From assembly GCA_046728155.1 (NCBI GenBank), contig JBKPDY010000012.1:1-64000 (forward strand): DNA of 64,000 nucleotides. Direction: 5' to 3'. A program made the position numbers and the translations under genes. The DNA is from CAWDLX01 sp046728155 (lineage in GTDB: Bacteria; Actinomycetota; Actinomycetes; Mycobacteriales; Micromonosporaceae). Shown here one piece after another: positions 42,161 to 50,807 of the stretch. Position 1 is the stretch's first letter; every line of letters begins with the position of its first letter. Below the pieces are notes generated by a model, which made no database searches, was not told where the DNA came from, and worked only from the letters and a program-made list of their open reading frames with translations.

Positions 42161-43083
42161 CAGATCTCCTCCACCACGACGCTGGCGCGCAGGCCCCGCG
42201 CACGGTCAGGATCGATCGTTCCGGCTGTCGTCGTGGCGGCGGCCGCGGCCGAGTACGCCACCGCATCCACGATCAGCTCCGCCCACGGTCGCGCCTGCAG
42301 CAACCCCAGGGCGAGCGCGGCCGCACAGGCGTCGCCGGCGCCGGTCGGGTTACCGACGACCCTCTCAGGCAGCTTCGCGCGCCACTCCCCATCCACTGTG
42401 GACGCGACCATGCCGTCGGCGTCAAGGGTGGCAACGACGGCGGTGTTCAGACAACGACGCAGCAGGCGCGCGGCCTTCACCGCATCATACGGATTGGACA
42501 CGTCGTGGCCGGTGGCCAAGCTGAGCTCGGTCCGATTGGGCTTCACGACCTCCGGACCGGCCCGAACGGCAGCCTGGAGTGCCACGCCATCGGCGTCGAC
42601 GACCACCTTCGCTCCGGCCGCCCTCGCCATCGTCGTCAGCTGCGCATACGCGTCGTCGGGCACGCCCGGAGGCAGGCTTCCGGAGAGCACGACGACGCTG
42701 GAGGCGCTGAGCAGATCGGTGTACGTGGATCGGAATGCCCGCCATTCGGCGTCGCTGACCGTCGGCCCAGCCTCCCAGAATCCGGTGGCGGCCGTCGAGT
42801 CGACCACGACGACGGTGCGGCGTGACTCGGCCGCGATAGGTACGAACGACGCCTGCACGTCGGAGTCGGTCAAGGCCGCGACGATCTGCTGTCCGGTTGA
42901 TCCGCCGATGAGGCCGGTTGCCCGCGCCCGGGCGCCGAGTGCGCCCAGTACGCGCGCCACGTTGACGCCTTTGCCGCCGGGGCAGATTTCGACCTCCCGG
43001 ACCCGATGCGTCGTGCCGGGTACCACCGCGTCGACGCGATAGGTGACATCGAGCGCCGGATTGAGCGTGACGGTAAGGATCAT
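42160..43083 (-). CDS. PfkB-family 1-phosphofructokinase/tagatose-6-phosphate kinase
   Basis: 307 residues. MILTVTLNPALDVTYRVD and CPGGKGVNVARVLGALGARARATGLIGG are the FruK/LacC N-terminal signature; LLSASSVVVLSGSLPPGVPDDAYAQL and VGNPTGAGDACAAALALGLL (catalytic GAGD) complete it. Phosphorylates a ketose monophosphate. ATGA overlap with the permease upstream and TGATG overlap with the aldolase downstream. Operon logic favours tagatose-6-phosphate; fructose-1-phosphate is the alternative, but no PTS gene is nearby. Confidence 0.9.
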   Translation of the reverse strand: MILTVTLNPALDVTYRVDAVVPGTTHRVREVEICPGGKGVNVARVLGALGARARATGLIGGSTGQQIVAALTDSDVQASFVPIAAESRRTVVVVDSTAATGFWEAGPTVSDAEWRAFRSTYTDLLSASSVVVLSGSLPPGVPDDAYAQLTTMARAAGAKVVVDADGVALQAAVRAGPEVVKPNRTELSLATGHDVSNPYDAVKAARLLRRCLNTAVVATLDADGMVASTVDGEWRAKLPERVVGNPTGAGDACAAALALGLLQARPWAELIVDAVAYSAAAAATTTAGTIDPDRARGLRASVVVEEI

Positions 43084-43937
43084 CTCTTGACACCTGTGAA
43101 TGACATCGACGCGACGAACCACCGTTGGGCGAAGACGAAACCGGCGATCAGCGGCAACGTGGCGACCACGTTACCGGCCATAAGGAGCTCGAACTCGGTT
43201 CGTCGGGTGCCCTGGAACGTGGTGAGCCCGACCTGCAGCGTATAGGCGTTTTCGTCACTGATCGCCACGAGCGGCCAGATCAGGTCGTTCCACGATCCGA
43301 GCAGCGTAAAGATGGCCAGCGTCGCTAGCGCCGGCTTCGCCAAGGGCAGCACGATGCGCAGAAACGTCCCGAGACTGCCACAACCGTCCAATGTGGCCGC
43401 CTCCTCCAACTCCTTCGGCAGCGACAGGAAGAACTGCCGCATGAGGAAGATACCGAAGGCCGATGCGAGCCACGGCACGAAAGCCGCCGCCAGCGTGTCG
43501 ACGATACCGATTCGACTGAACATGAGAAACGTCGGGATCATTAGCAGCTGGGTCGGCACCATGACCGTGGCCACGATGGCGAAGAAGCCGAAGGTGCGCC
43601 CGGGGAAGCTCAGTCGCGCGAAGCCGTAACCGGCGAGGGAGCACAGAACGAGGTGACCGATTATGGAGACAGTGGCGACGATGACCGTGTTCAGGAACCA
43701 GCGGAGAATATGCGACTCCTGAAACAATCCGACGTAGCCGTTCAGCGTCAGAGTCGTTGGAATGAGCCGCGGGGGAAACCGGTTGATGTCCGACGCCGTC
43801 ATGAACGACGTGACGACCATCTGCACCAGTGGCAGAACGAAGACCAGCGCGAGCGGCATCAGAAGCAGGTGCCATGCGCTGAACGGCATCCGGCGCGGTC
43901 GTTTCGCCACCCGCTGCCGTGCGACGGCGAGAGTCAT
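43080..43937 (-). CDS. Sugar ABC transporter permease (MalG-type)
   Basis: 285 residues, six membrane helices. The EAA loop ELEEAATLDGCGSLGTFLRIVLPLAKP is the site that docks the ATPase. AWHLLLMPLALVFVLPLVQMVVTSFM is the first helix and periplasmic N-terminal pattern FPPRLIPTTLTLNGYVGLF is typical of CUT1 permeases. No ATPase gene is in the operon; a shared MsiK-type ATPase encoded elsewhere is usual in actinobacteria. Confidence 0.92.
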   Translation of the reverse strand: MTLAVARQRVAKRPRRMPFSAWHLLLMPLALVFVLPLVQMVVTSFMTASDINRFPPRLIPTTLTLNGYVGLFQESHILRWFLNTVIVATVSIIGHLVLCSLAGYGFARLSFPGRTFGFFAIVATVMVPTQLLMIPTFLMFSRIGIVDTLAAAFVPWLASAFGIFLMRQFFLSLPKELEEAATLDGCGSLGTFLRIVLPLAKPALATLAIFTLLGSWNDLIWPLVAISDENAYTLQVGLTTFQGTRRTEFELLMAGNVVATLPLIAGFVFAQRWFVASMSFTGVKR

Positions 43938-44908
43938 CAGAATGCCTCCACCTTCGCTCGTCGTGAGTAGAGAATCATTCCGACGGTCAGCAGCATGGTC
44001 ACTGCGAAGAGGCCGTACGCCACGGCCGAGCCGTAACCGTAACGCTGGGTCTGGAAGGCCAACTGGTAGACGTAGTACACAATCGTCTGGCTGGCCCCGA
44101 GCGGTCCGCCACGGGTCGTGGTGTACACGAGGTCGAAGATCTGCAGAGCGGTGATGGTCTGCCAGATCACGATGAAGACCGTCACCGGTCGAAGCTCAGG
44201 AAGCGTGACGTGGCGGAACACCTGGCCCCGGTTCGCACCGTCCACTGTGGCCGCCTCGACCAGGTCGCGAGGGATGTCCTGCAGCGCGGCCAGGTAGATC
44301 ACCGCGGTGAACCCGATCTCCCCCCATAACGCGATGACACAGATGACGACGAGCACCTGGTGCGGATCCTCTAGGAAGAGCTGCGGCGGTATGCCCACGC
44401 GTCGCAGAAGCTCGTTCACGCTGCCGAACTGTGGATTGAATACATAGCTGGCGAGGATGCCGGTCGCCGCCGCGGAGGCGACGTACGGCACGAAGATGCA
44501 CGTACGGTAGAAGGCGATGAGCCGGATCTTCTGGCTCATCGCGACGGCGATCAGAAGACCGATGCCGATCGATGACGGCACGAACAGGGCGGTGAGGACG
44601 GCCGTATGGCGCACGGAGTCCCACACCTCGGGGTCCGCGGCCATGTTGGTGTAGTTCCGCCACCCGATATCGCGGGCGGGGGCAATGCCGTTCCATCGGG
44701 TCCGCGAGATGAGGAACGCCCAGACCGCTGGAAACAAAGCAAGCCCTACGATGAGAAGCGTGCCGGGCCCGGCGAATGCCCAGCCGGTGAGGGCCCGACG
44801 GGTGGCCCGGCGGCGACGCGCTCGGCGCCGGGCCACCGGGTCCACGGGTGGTGGTACGTGGCGCTCGGCGGTCATCCCCGCCGCGCGGGTGGTAGCTTTC
44901 ATGGCCAC
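43937..44908 (-). CDS. Sugar ABC transporter permease (MalF-type)
   Basis: 323 residues from GTG 44908 (GGAG 8 bases upstream); ATG 44902 is the alternative. Basic cytoplasmic N-terminus (ARRRARRRRATRRALTG), six helices and the EAA loop DLVEAATVDGANRGQVFRHVTLPELRP. One-base TGATG overlap with the MalG-type gene. Forms the CUT1 heterodimer channel with it. Confidence 0.92.
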   Translation of the reverse strand: MAMKATTRAAGMTAERHVPPPVDPVARRRARRRRATRRALTGWAFAGPGTLLIVGLALFPAVWAFLISRTRWNGIAPARDIGWRNYTNMAADPEVWDSVRHTAVLTALFVPSSIGIGLLIAVAMSQKIRLIAFYRTCIFVPYVASAAATGILASYVFNPQFGSVNELLRRVGIPPQLFLEDPHQVLVVICVIALWGEIGFTAVIYLAALQDIPRDLVEAATVDGANRGQVFRHVTLPELRPVTVFIVIWQTITALQIFDLVYTTTRGGPLGASQTIVYYVYQLAFQTQRYGYGSAVAYGLFAVTMLLTVGMILYSRRAKVEAF

Positions 44909-44940
44909 GGCATCAGCTCCGATCAGCCTCGCCAGTCGGC

Positions 44941-46320
44941 CTACTGGTTCGCGAGCGCGGACGCGGACTTCCTGGCCGCTTCGTCCAGAGCGTCCTTGGC
45001 ACTGGCGGTGCCTTGGAGGACCTTGGCGATGGCCTCGCCGACGTAGCGCGACATCTCAACGTAGCCCGCGACCGTCGGCCGAGCCTGTTTGGCGTTGCCG
45101 AGATTGTCGAAGAACTTCTGCGCCCCGGGCGCGTAGTCCTTGACGTAGGCCTGGAACTCGGGCGTGCCCGCCTCGGACGAGCGCAGGGGTAGGTTTCCGT
45201 TGCCCAGATTCCACTTCGCGTCGATGTCCTTACTGGTGAGCCAGCGGACGAAGTCGCGAGACGCGCCGGCCCGGTTCGGGTCGCCGTGTGTGAAGAGCAC
45301 CCACAGGTCCGGTCCGGATACGGTCTCGTGGTCGCCGTTGAAGCCGGGCAGGAAGGTCACCCCGTACTCGACGCCGCTGTCCTTCAGGTCGTAGAGCTCC
45401 CAGGGACCGGACATCATCATCGCGATGTTGCCGGAACGGAACAGCGGCCCGTACTTCTCGTCGGTCTGGTCGAGGTACATGGACTTGTCGTCCACGGCGA
45501 CCGCGCGAAGGAACTCCAGCGCCCCTACACCCGCGTCGGAGTTGAACGCCGGCTTGCCCGCGTCGTCGAGGATGCGGCCGCCCCGCTGCCACAACAACGG
45601 CCACAGGTGCCACGTCGTGTCCTCACTGCCGGCGACGGAGTACGCGGTGCCGTAGATGTTCTTGGACGGGTTCGTCAACGCCTTGGCCGCGGTCCGGAAG
45701 TCGTCCCACGACCATGAATCGGTGGGATAGCCAAGCCCAGCGGCGTCGAACAACTTCTTGTTGTAGATGAGGCCGAGGTTGTCGACGAGCGCTGGCACGC
45801 CGATGATGCGGCCGTCCACCAGCGCGGTGGCCCGGGCCGCGGCCGGAATCTCGGTCCACGCCATGGCGGGCTCGGCCACGTATCTGGTGAGGTTCTGGGT
45901 CTTACCGCTGCGGCCAAGCTCGGTCGCCCAGCTGCCGTACGCGTAGGAGATATCCGGGTAGGTGTTGCTGACGAAGCCCGCCGACAACTTGGTCAGCAGG
46001 TCATCGGTCGTGGACGCACCGGTCGACACGTTGATGGTGACGTTCGGGTGCATTCCCTGGTACTGCTTGGCGAGCTGCTCGGCTAGCGCCTCGGCGTCTT
46101 CGGTCTGCCCGGTCCACCACGTGATGGTGACCTTGGCGGCCGGGTTGTAGCCGGCCGCATCGTCCTCACTGGCGGGCGTCGTGGGGGCGCCGTTGCCGGT
46201 GCAGCCTGCGAGGCCCAGCATGAGGCCGACGAGCATGGCGGCGACGAACCTCGGCCGGCGGTTGCGGCTGGTTACAGATCCCTGGTGGAACAATGCGATG
46301 TCATCCTGGCGGGCGGTCAT
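44941..46320 (-). CDS. Sugar ABC transporter substrate-binding lipoprotein
   Basis: 459 residues. Signal peptide with lipobox LMLGLAGC (diacylated Cys about residue 40). Mature protein has the CUT1 binding fold: KVTITWWTGQTEDAEALAEQLAKQYQGMHPNVTINV and LWVLFTHGDPNRAGASRDFVRWLTSKD. Start ATG 46320 overlaps the SIS gene stop (ATGA). Captures the sugar outside the cell for the two permeases. Confidence 0.92.
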   Translation of the reverse strand: MTARQDDIALFHQGSVTSRNRRPRFVAAMLVGLMLGLAGCTGNGAPTTPASEDDAAGYNPAAKVTITWWTGQTEDAEALAEQLAKQYQGMHPNVTINVSTGASTTDDLLTKLSAGFVSNTYPDISYAYGSWATELGRSGKTQNLTRYVAEPAMAWTEIPAAARATALVDGRIIGVPALVDNLGLIYNKKLFDAAGLGYPTDSWSWDDFRTAAKALTNPSKNIYGTAYSVAGSEDTTWHLWPLLWQRGGRILDDAGKPAFNSDAGVGALEFLRAVAVDDKSMYLDQTDEKYGPLFRSGNIAMMMSGPWELYDLKDSGVEYGVTFLPGFNGDHETVSGPDLWVLFTHGDPNRAGASRDFVRWLTSKDIDAKWNLGNGNLPLRSSEAGTPEFQAYVKDYAPGAQKFFDNLGNAKQARPTVAGYVEMSRYVGEAIAKVLQGTASAKDALDEAARKSASALANQ

Positions 46321-47228
46321 GGAAGCACCTCACGGTTGTGGAGAGGGGACTGCCGGAGAACCACGGATCGGGTCAGGTGTCGGGGCCGGTCGGGGTCGAG
46401 GCCCCGGTGGTCGGCGAGACGCAGCGCAAGGCGGTGCAACAGAACCATTTGGGCGAGCGGATCAAGATTCTCCCGCTGGACGAACGCGCCAGCGGCTTCG
46501 GCCGTCTCGGTGACGCCCACCGGCACATCGCCGAAGGTCCACACGAGACTCTGCGAGCCGACGGCCGCGACCGGTCCATGCCGGAAATCCATCGCGGGGT
46601 ACGACTCAGACCAGCTCTGGGCCATCTCCCGCATCTTCAGTGCGCCTTCGTGGGCAAGGCCGACCGTCCATCCGGTGCCGAGGAAGACGAAGTGCTCGAA
46701 CTTTGTCGGATCAACCGGTTCGGGCATGCTCACCGCGGCGCGCCCGTCGGCGATCATGTCAGCGTACGGGTGGCCGATCGCGGCCCGGACGAGCGCGAGC
46801 ACCGTTGTCGGGAACCGGGTCTGCACCACGCTGGTCTCGTCCGCGAAGTCGAGCACGACCCGCTCGTCGACCATCGCGTCGACCGCCTCGCCAACCGCCG
46901 CCGTGACGGCTACGCGACGGGTCGACACGGGCTGGCGATCCAATGCATCCAGGATCTCCGTGGTCGCCCCCGAACGCGTGATGGCCACGACGCGGTCGTA
47001 CGAGCGACCGACCGGAGTTTCTGACGCGTATGCGGCGTCGGTCTCGCCGAACCCGGCGCGCTCGCGCAGCGCGGCATAGGACTGGGCCACGTACGCCGAC
47101 GTGCCGCAGCCGATGGCGAGCACCCGTTCGCCGGGGGCAGCGAGATGATCGCGGAACTCGGCGACGCGTGAGACGGCAGCCTCCCAGACCTCAGGCTGGC
47201 TGTTCACCTCTTCGGCAGTGGCGTTCAT
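46317..47228 (-). CDS. SIS-domain sugar isomerase/deaminase (AgaS/GlmS-C-like)
   Basis: 303 residues. Two SIS domains: VLAIGCGTSAYVAQSYAALRERAGFGETDAAYASE...VVAITRSGATTEILDAL and FVFLGTGWTVGLAHEGALKMREMAQSWSESYPAMDFRHGPVAAV, where the GxSxxT-like phosphate loops are recognisable. AgaS-type proteins turn galactosamine-6-phosphate into tagatose-6-phosphate plus ammonia. First gene of the nine-gene operon, which makes an amino-sugar a likely substrate. Glucosamine isomerisation is an alternative. Confidence 0.88.
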   Translation of the reverse strand: MNATAEEVNSQPEVWEAAVSRVAEFRDHLAAPGERVLAIGCGTSAYVAQSYAALRERAGFGETDAAYASETPVGRSYDRVVAITRSGATTEILDALDRQPVSTRRVAVTAAVGEAVDAMVDERVVLDFADETSVVQTRFPTTVLALVRAAIGHPYADMIADGRAAVSMPEPVDPTKFEHFVFLGTGWTVGLAHEGALKMREMAQSWSESYPAMDFRHGPVAAVGSQSLVWTFGDVPVGVTETAEAAGAFVQRENLDPLAQMVLLHRLALRLADHRGLDPDRPRHLTRSVVLRQSPLHNREVLP

Positions 47229-47361
47229 GGCCCAGGATTATGAGCGCCCATGTCGACCGGCGGAACAGTGCGCGCCCATACGAACATCCACAGATGCACG
47301 TTTGCGTCCACGTGGTCCCCGCGTGCGGTGTCGCCGACGCCGAACGCGCAGGAACGGCCTT

Positions 47362-47388
47362 TTGCTTGCACGTGTTCGCGCCTATGAT
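47362..47388 (+). promoter_or_regulatory. Candidate promoter of the DeoR-family gene
   Basis: TTGCTT (47362-47367) and TATGAT (47383-47388) with a 15-base spacer, 25 bases before the start codon. The repeated motif GCACGTTTGCG (47298 region) / GCACGTGTTCGCG (47369 region) nearby may be where the DeoR protein binds. Confidence 0.45.
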
Positions 47389-47413
47389 GCGGCGAACCGG
47401 CTTGGAGGAGGCG

Positions 47414-48196
47414 ATGACACGGAGCACCCTTCGGCGCGCGGACAGGGTCTCGACGATCCTCAGCCGGTTATCGCACGACGGTTCGGTCGACGCCGGTCGG
47501 CTGGCGAGCGAGTTCGCGGTCTCTGCCGCGACTATCCGCCGTGATCTGCAGATGCTCGAGGATCAGAAGCTGCTCGCCCGTACCCACGGCGGAGCAGTGG
47601 CCAGCAACATCGAGTACGAGCTGCCGGTGCGCTACCGCGGAGGCCAGCACCGTGACCAGAAGCGGGCGATCGCGCGGTGTGCCGCGGCCAGACTCCCACA
47701 TGGTCCCCTCACGATTGGCTTCACCGGCGGCACCACGACGCACGAAGTCGCCCGACTCGTCGCGGAGCGTTTCGACCTGACCGTGGTCACGAATGCTCTC
47801 AACATCGCGATCGAGCTTGCTCTTCGTCCCCGCCTCAAACTCATCCTGACCGGCGGGGTGAGCCGGACCCAGTCGTACGAACTTGTCGGACCGCTGGCCG
47901 ACCACGTACTCGCGGGGCTCAACATCGGCGTCGCGGTGATCGGTGTCGACGGCATCAGCGTCCGCGGTGGCCTCACGACCCATGACGAAGTCGAGGCGCA
48001 TACGAACTTCGCCATGATCAGCCGCGCGAGCCGGGTCATCGTGGTGGCCGACGGCTCCAAGGTCGGGCAGGACTGTCTGGCGCGAATCTGCGCGCTCTCC
48101 GAAGTGTCGGAGCTGGTCACGGATTCCACGGCCGATCCGTCCATAGTCGACGCAATCCGTCGCACTGGAACGCCGGTAGTGATCGCCGACCCGTGA
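47414..48196 (+). CDS. DeoR-family transcriptional repressor
   Basis: 260 residues; GGAGGAG lies 5 bases before ATG 47414. N-terminal DeoR HTH (RADRVSTILSRLSHDGSVDAGRLASEFAVSAATIRRDLQMLEDQKLLARTHGGAV) and C-terminal sensor domain (TIGFTGGTTTHEVARLVAERFDLTVVTNALNIAIELA, LILTGGVSRTQSYELVGPLADHVL, VIGVDGIS, SKVGQDCLARI). DeoR regulators of this type sense phosphosugars. Divergent from the nine-gene sugar operon and surely its regulator; tagatose- or galactosamine-phosphate is a plausible inducer. Confidence 0.93.
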   Translation: MTRSTLRRADRVSTILSRLSHDGSVDAGRLASEFAVSAATIRRDLQMLEDQKLLARTHGGAVASNIEYELPVRYRGGQHRDQKRAIARCAAARLPHGPLTIGFTGGTTTHEVARLVAERFDLTVVTNALNIAIELALRPRLKLILTGGVSRTQSYELVGPLADHVLAGLNIGVAVIGVDGISVRGGLTTHDEVEAHTNFAMISRASRVIVVADGSKVGQDCLARICALSEVSELVTDSTADPSIVDAIRRTGTPVVIADP

Positions 48197-48243
48197 GTCT
48201 TTCGGGCGCGTTAACAGCCTGTTGCAAGTTTTCGCACGCGCAA

Positions 48244-48261
48244 GGCTCCCTCGCGGGAGCC
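48244..48261 (+). terminator. Hairpin terminator of the DeoR gene
   Basis: GGCTCCC-TCGC-GGGAGCC, a perfect 7-bp stem with a 4-base loop, 48 bases after the DeoR stop. Confidence 0.7.
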
Positions 48262-48556
48262 CCGGCAGCGTGCCAGGCCGCAACGTTGTTCACATACTGG
48301 GAATCGGCTCCACGATTGCCGTCAAATCAGCAGGGTCGCCACACCCATCGTTTCTGGTGCTGAGAGATACCGATCTTGGATCGATTGTCCCGCGATGTGA
48401 GACGCAAGACAGCTTTTCGCCACACCCCGGGCGTCGATCTCGCAACGGCTCTCGGAGATTCCACAGTTCGCGATTCTGCGCAGACCGATGAGCAGTGGGG
48501 AGACGCAAGTTGTCAGGTGGACCCGCCGGGCCATGTAGCCGCGTGGGTTGGGATCC
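48262..48556. other. About 300 bases with no supported gene
   Basis: Lower-G+C spacer between the DeoR terminator and the PIN-domain gene. Open frames on either strand show no family motif and no ribosome site. Nothing else was recognised. Confidence 0.5.
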
Positions 48557-48976
48557 TTAGGCTCGGATGATCGCCACCTCGAACTCCGGGTCGGCCGAAT
48601 CGACAAGCCTCGTCATATTCCCGACGTCGCTGGTGACGATGGCTGCACGCAAGGCAATTGCGGTCGCCACGACAATCGCGTCCACGGCATCGGTCGTTTT
48701 TGACAACCCCAGCAGGACACCGGCCTGCTTCGCGATGGTTTCCTCTGGTGACAACACACGGCAGCCACGGAGTAGCTTGGCCAACCGCGTCTGGGTCCGC
48801 CACCCGCGCCACGCTTGCGTGAGCACAGGCGAGGGAATGACGACGGGGCGCCGATCAGCAACGGCAGCTGCGAAGTGCGCCCAGAGCGTGCGCTCCCCCC
48901 GGTCGGCGGCGACGAGCGCGCCTGCGTCATAGATGATCGGGGCCGCAGTCGGCGACGCCGACCGTCTACGCCGCAT
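48557..48976 (-). CDS. PIN-domain protein, VapC-like toxin
   Basis: 139 residues from ATG 48976. PIN strand IIYDAGALVAADRGER keeps the first catalytic Asp; KTTDAVDAIVVATAIALRAAIVTSDVGNMTRLV keeps the later Asp residues. The second acidic position falls in PVLTQAWRG, as in the subgroup where it is Gln. Overlaps the upstream antitoxin gene by 11 bases. Expected RNase toxin, held in check by that partner. Confidence 0.85.
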   Translation of the reverse strand: MRRRRSASPTAAPIIYDAGALVAADRGERTLWAHFAAAVADRRPVVIPSPVLTQAWRGWRTQTRLAKLLRGCRVLSPEETIAKQAGVLLGLSKTTDAVDAIVVATAIALRAAIVTSDVGNMTRLVDSADPEFEVAIIRA

Positions 48977-49244
48977 CGGTGCGTGAGCGTCGCTGCCTAG
49001 GGTTCTCGGCGACTGCGTCCGCCTGCGCCAAGCGTGCTCGTGCCTCTGCCAGCTCACCATCGGTGAAGCGCCCGAACTCGGCCTCGTAGTCGGCGATGGC
49101 CGCGAGGGCTGCCTGATGCCGCCGCGCTTCCTCAGCCGCCTCGGCGAGCCACGCGGACACAGGCAATCCACGGTCGCGAGCCAGCCGTTCAACGTCCTCG
49201 GCCAGCTCGGCGGGAAGCGTGATCGAGAGCTTCTTCGATGTCAC
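48966..49244 (-). CDS. Antitoxin partner of the PIN toxin (ribbon-helix-helix type)
   Basis: 92 residues from GTG 49244. TSKKLSITLPAELAEDVERLARDRGLPVSAWLAEAAEEA is an RHH (CopG/MetJ-like) DNA-binding N-terminus; a charged helical tail (DYEAEFGRFTDGELAEARARLAQADAVAEN) would bind the toxin. Two direct repeats just upstream form its likely operator and a leaderless promoter (TAGGAT 6 bases before the start region). Confidence 0.83.
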   Translation of the reverse strand: MTSKKLSITLPAELAEDVERLARDRGLPVSAWLAEAAEEARRHQAALAAIADYEAEFGRFTDGELAEARARLAQADAVAENPRQRRSRTDAA

Positions 49245-49249
49245 GCAAT

Positions 49250-49270
49250 AATCCTACCACAATCCTACCA
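49250..49270 (-). promoter_or_regulatory. Direct-repeat operator of the RHH/PIN pair
   Basis: AATCCTACCA occurs at 49250-49259 and 49261-49270 (11-bp period, one helical turn), ending 6 bases before the antitoxin start on the minus strand. Tandem short repeats are what RHH repressors bind. Confidence 0.65.
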
Positions 49271-49590
49271 AAGGCGGTGCCGGGGCTGTCACCTACGTCT
49301 GTGGGCGCGAGGGAGTACTGGTACCTCGGCGCGGTGTCCGTACCGGCGAGCAGTCCGATTGCGGCATGGCGATCGAAGGCATCGCCGATCTCGCAGGACA
49401 AACTGGTACGTCGGTCACCGAAAAGGTGCACCGGCAACAGCCGCGGGCCGGTGCTGTTCACAGGAGCCGGTGCCATGGACTTGATCTTGCCTGTGCCGAC
49501 CGGCGTCGGGACGGCTCGTAGCAAACGCAGATAGGTACCGAGCGACGAAGACACGCCTGGTCTGTCGATGAAATGTGGCCTCTGAGCTCG
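49271..49590. other. About 320 bases with no supported gene
   Basis: Short frames on both strands have ordinary composition but no motif, no ribosome site and no resemblance to a known family. It may be a relic of an insertion next to the tRNA cluster; no direct repeat of a tRNA 3' end was seen. Confidence 0.45.
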
Positions 49591-49662
49591 TGGGCGATAC
49601 TGGGTTTGAACCAGTGACCTCTTCCGTGTCAGGGAAGCGCGCTACCACTGCGCTAATCGCCC
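49591..49662 (-). tRNA. tRNA-Val (GAC)
   Basis: 72-nt cloverleaf on the minus strand: acceptor GGGCGAT/ATCGCCC, D-loop AGCGCAGTGGTAGCGC, anticodon stem CTTCC/GGAAG with anticodon GAC, T-arm CACTGGTTCAAACCCAGTA, discriminator A; no encoded CCA. Confidence 0.95.
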
Positions 49663-49663
49663 G

Positions 49664-49735
49664 AGGCGGGTGCGGGAATCGAACCCGCGTACAGGGCTTT
49701 GCAGGCCCTTGCCTAAGCCACTCGGCCAACCCGCC
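49664..49735 (-). tRNA. tRNA-Cys (GCA)
   Basis: 72-nt cloverleaf on the minus strand: acceptor GGCGGGT/ACCCGCC, anticodon GCA in CCTGCAAAG, T-arm GCGGGTTCGATTCCCGC, discriminator U as expected for tRNA-Cys. One base upstream of tRNA-Val. Confidence 0.95.
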
Positions 49736-49779
49736 GGAATCCCTCGCGGGGCCGGCTCGGCCGCCGAGCCGCCGCAGCG

Positions 49780-49852
49780 AGCGGACGACGGGATTCGAAC
49801 CCGCGACCCTCACCTTGGCAAGGTGATGCGCTACCAGCTGCGCTACGTCCGC
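49780..49852 (-). tRNA. tRNA-Gly (GCC)
   Basis: 73-nt cloverleaf on the minus strand: acceptor GCGGACG/CGTCCGC, anticodon GCC in CACCTTGCCAAGGTG, T-arm CGCGGGTTCGAATCCCGTC. First of the Gly-Cys-Val transcription unit common in actinobacteria. Confidence 0.95.
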
Positions 49853-49971
49853 GTGCCATCCGGTATCCGGCGACGGATGCAAACTCTAGCCCACCCGTCG
49901 CGGGCGTGACAAACCGGATCCCGCGCATCGCCCGTACGGGCTCCGCAGCACCCGACTGTCGCAGGTCGCCG

Positions 49972-50754
49972 CTAAGGCGATGGATTTCGGGTGCCGATGA
50001 CGACCGTGGCGCCCAGATCGGCGTTGTTGATGACTCGACCCGCGAGACCTTCGCCGACTAGGACCTCGAGGGCACGGGGCGATTGTTCCTCGCTCGTCTC
50101 GATCAGAATGTGTCCCCCCGGTGCCAGCCAGTGCGGTGCCTGCATGGCGACGCGCCGGAGGATGTCGAGCCCGTCGCGACCGCCGTCGAGCGCGCGCCGC
50201 GGCTCATGGTCGCGCGCCTCCGGTGGCATCGTCGCGATCGAGTCCGTCGGGACGTACGGAACATTGGCCGGCAGAACCTCGATCCGATGCCGCAAGCTCG
50301 GCGGTAACGGGTCAAACAGATCGCCCTCGAACACCCTTGCCGCGCCGAGATTGAGACGGGCGCAGCGCACGGCGACCGGATCGATGTCGGCCGCGTACAG
50401 CTGCGCGTCTGGCACTCGGGCCGCGATCGCGGCCCCGATGGCACCGGAGCCGCAGCAGAGGTCCACCACTACCGCGCTCTGGCCGGCGAGGCTGATGGCC
50501 TCGCGTGCGACGAACTCGGTGCGCCGCCGGGGGACGAAGACACCTGGCTGGACAGCAATCCGGAGACCGTAGAATCGGGCCCAGCCGAGGATGTATTCCA
50601 GCGGCTCACCGGCTACCCGGCGCTGGATCATGGTTTCGAGGTCGGCTGGCGTCTTCGCCTCGGCGGTGAGCAGGCGTGCCTCGTCTTCGGCGAAGACGCA
50701 CCCCGCCGCGCGTAGCCTGCCGACGACGGCCAGCACGGAACCCCCTCTGGGCAT
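49972..50754 (-). CDS. PrmC/HemK-like putative N5-glutamine methyltransferase
   Basis: 260 residues from ATG 50754. Helical N-domain, then GEPLEYILGWARFYGLRIAVQPGVFVPRRRTEFVAREAI (PrmC linker with VPRxxTE) and Rossmann core VVVDLCCGSGAIGAAIAARVPDAQLYAADIDPVAVRCAR. The catalytic NPPY that binds the Gln side chain reads NVPY here (PANVPYVPTDSIATMPPEARDHEPRRALDGGRDGLD). Actinobacteria often carry this paralogue beside true PrmC; its target may differ from release factors. Confidence 0.87.
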   Translation of the reverse strand: MPRGGSVLAVVGRLRAAGCVFAEDEARLLTAEAKTPADLETMIQRRVAGEPLEYILGWARFYGLRIAVQPGVFVPRRRTEFVAREAISLAGQSAVVVDLCCGSGAIGAAIAARVPDAQLYAADIDPVAVRCARLNLGAARVFEGDLFDPLPPSLRHRIEVLPANVPYVPTDSIATMPPEARDHEPRRALDGGRDGLDILRRVAMQAPHWLAPGGHILIETSEEQSPRALEVLVGEGLAGRVINNADLGATVVIGTRNPSP

Positions 50755-50807
50755 CGGGTCGCCGCGCAAGTCTACCCGTGGGACATCCGCGGCCTAGCCT
50801 TGCCGGT

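Noticed and set aside
48322..48606. 94-residue minus-strand frame in the DeoR/PIN gap
   Set aside because: Arg/Ser-rich, overlaps the PIN gene end, no motif.
49238..49554. Frames of 98 (plus) and 121 (minus) residues next to the tRNAs
   Set aside because: Neither has a ribosome site, a motif or a family; the plus frame begins inside the antitoxin promoter.
49271..49852. Integrative element at the tRNA cluster
   Set aside because: No integrase and no duplicated tRNA end was seen in the window.
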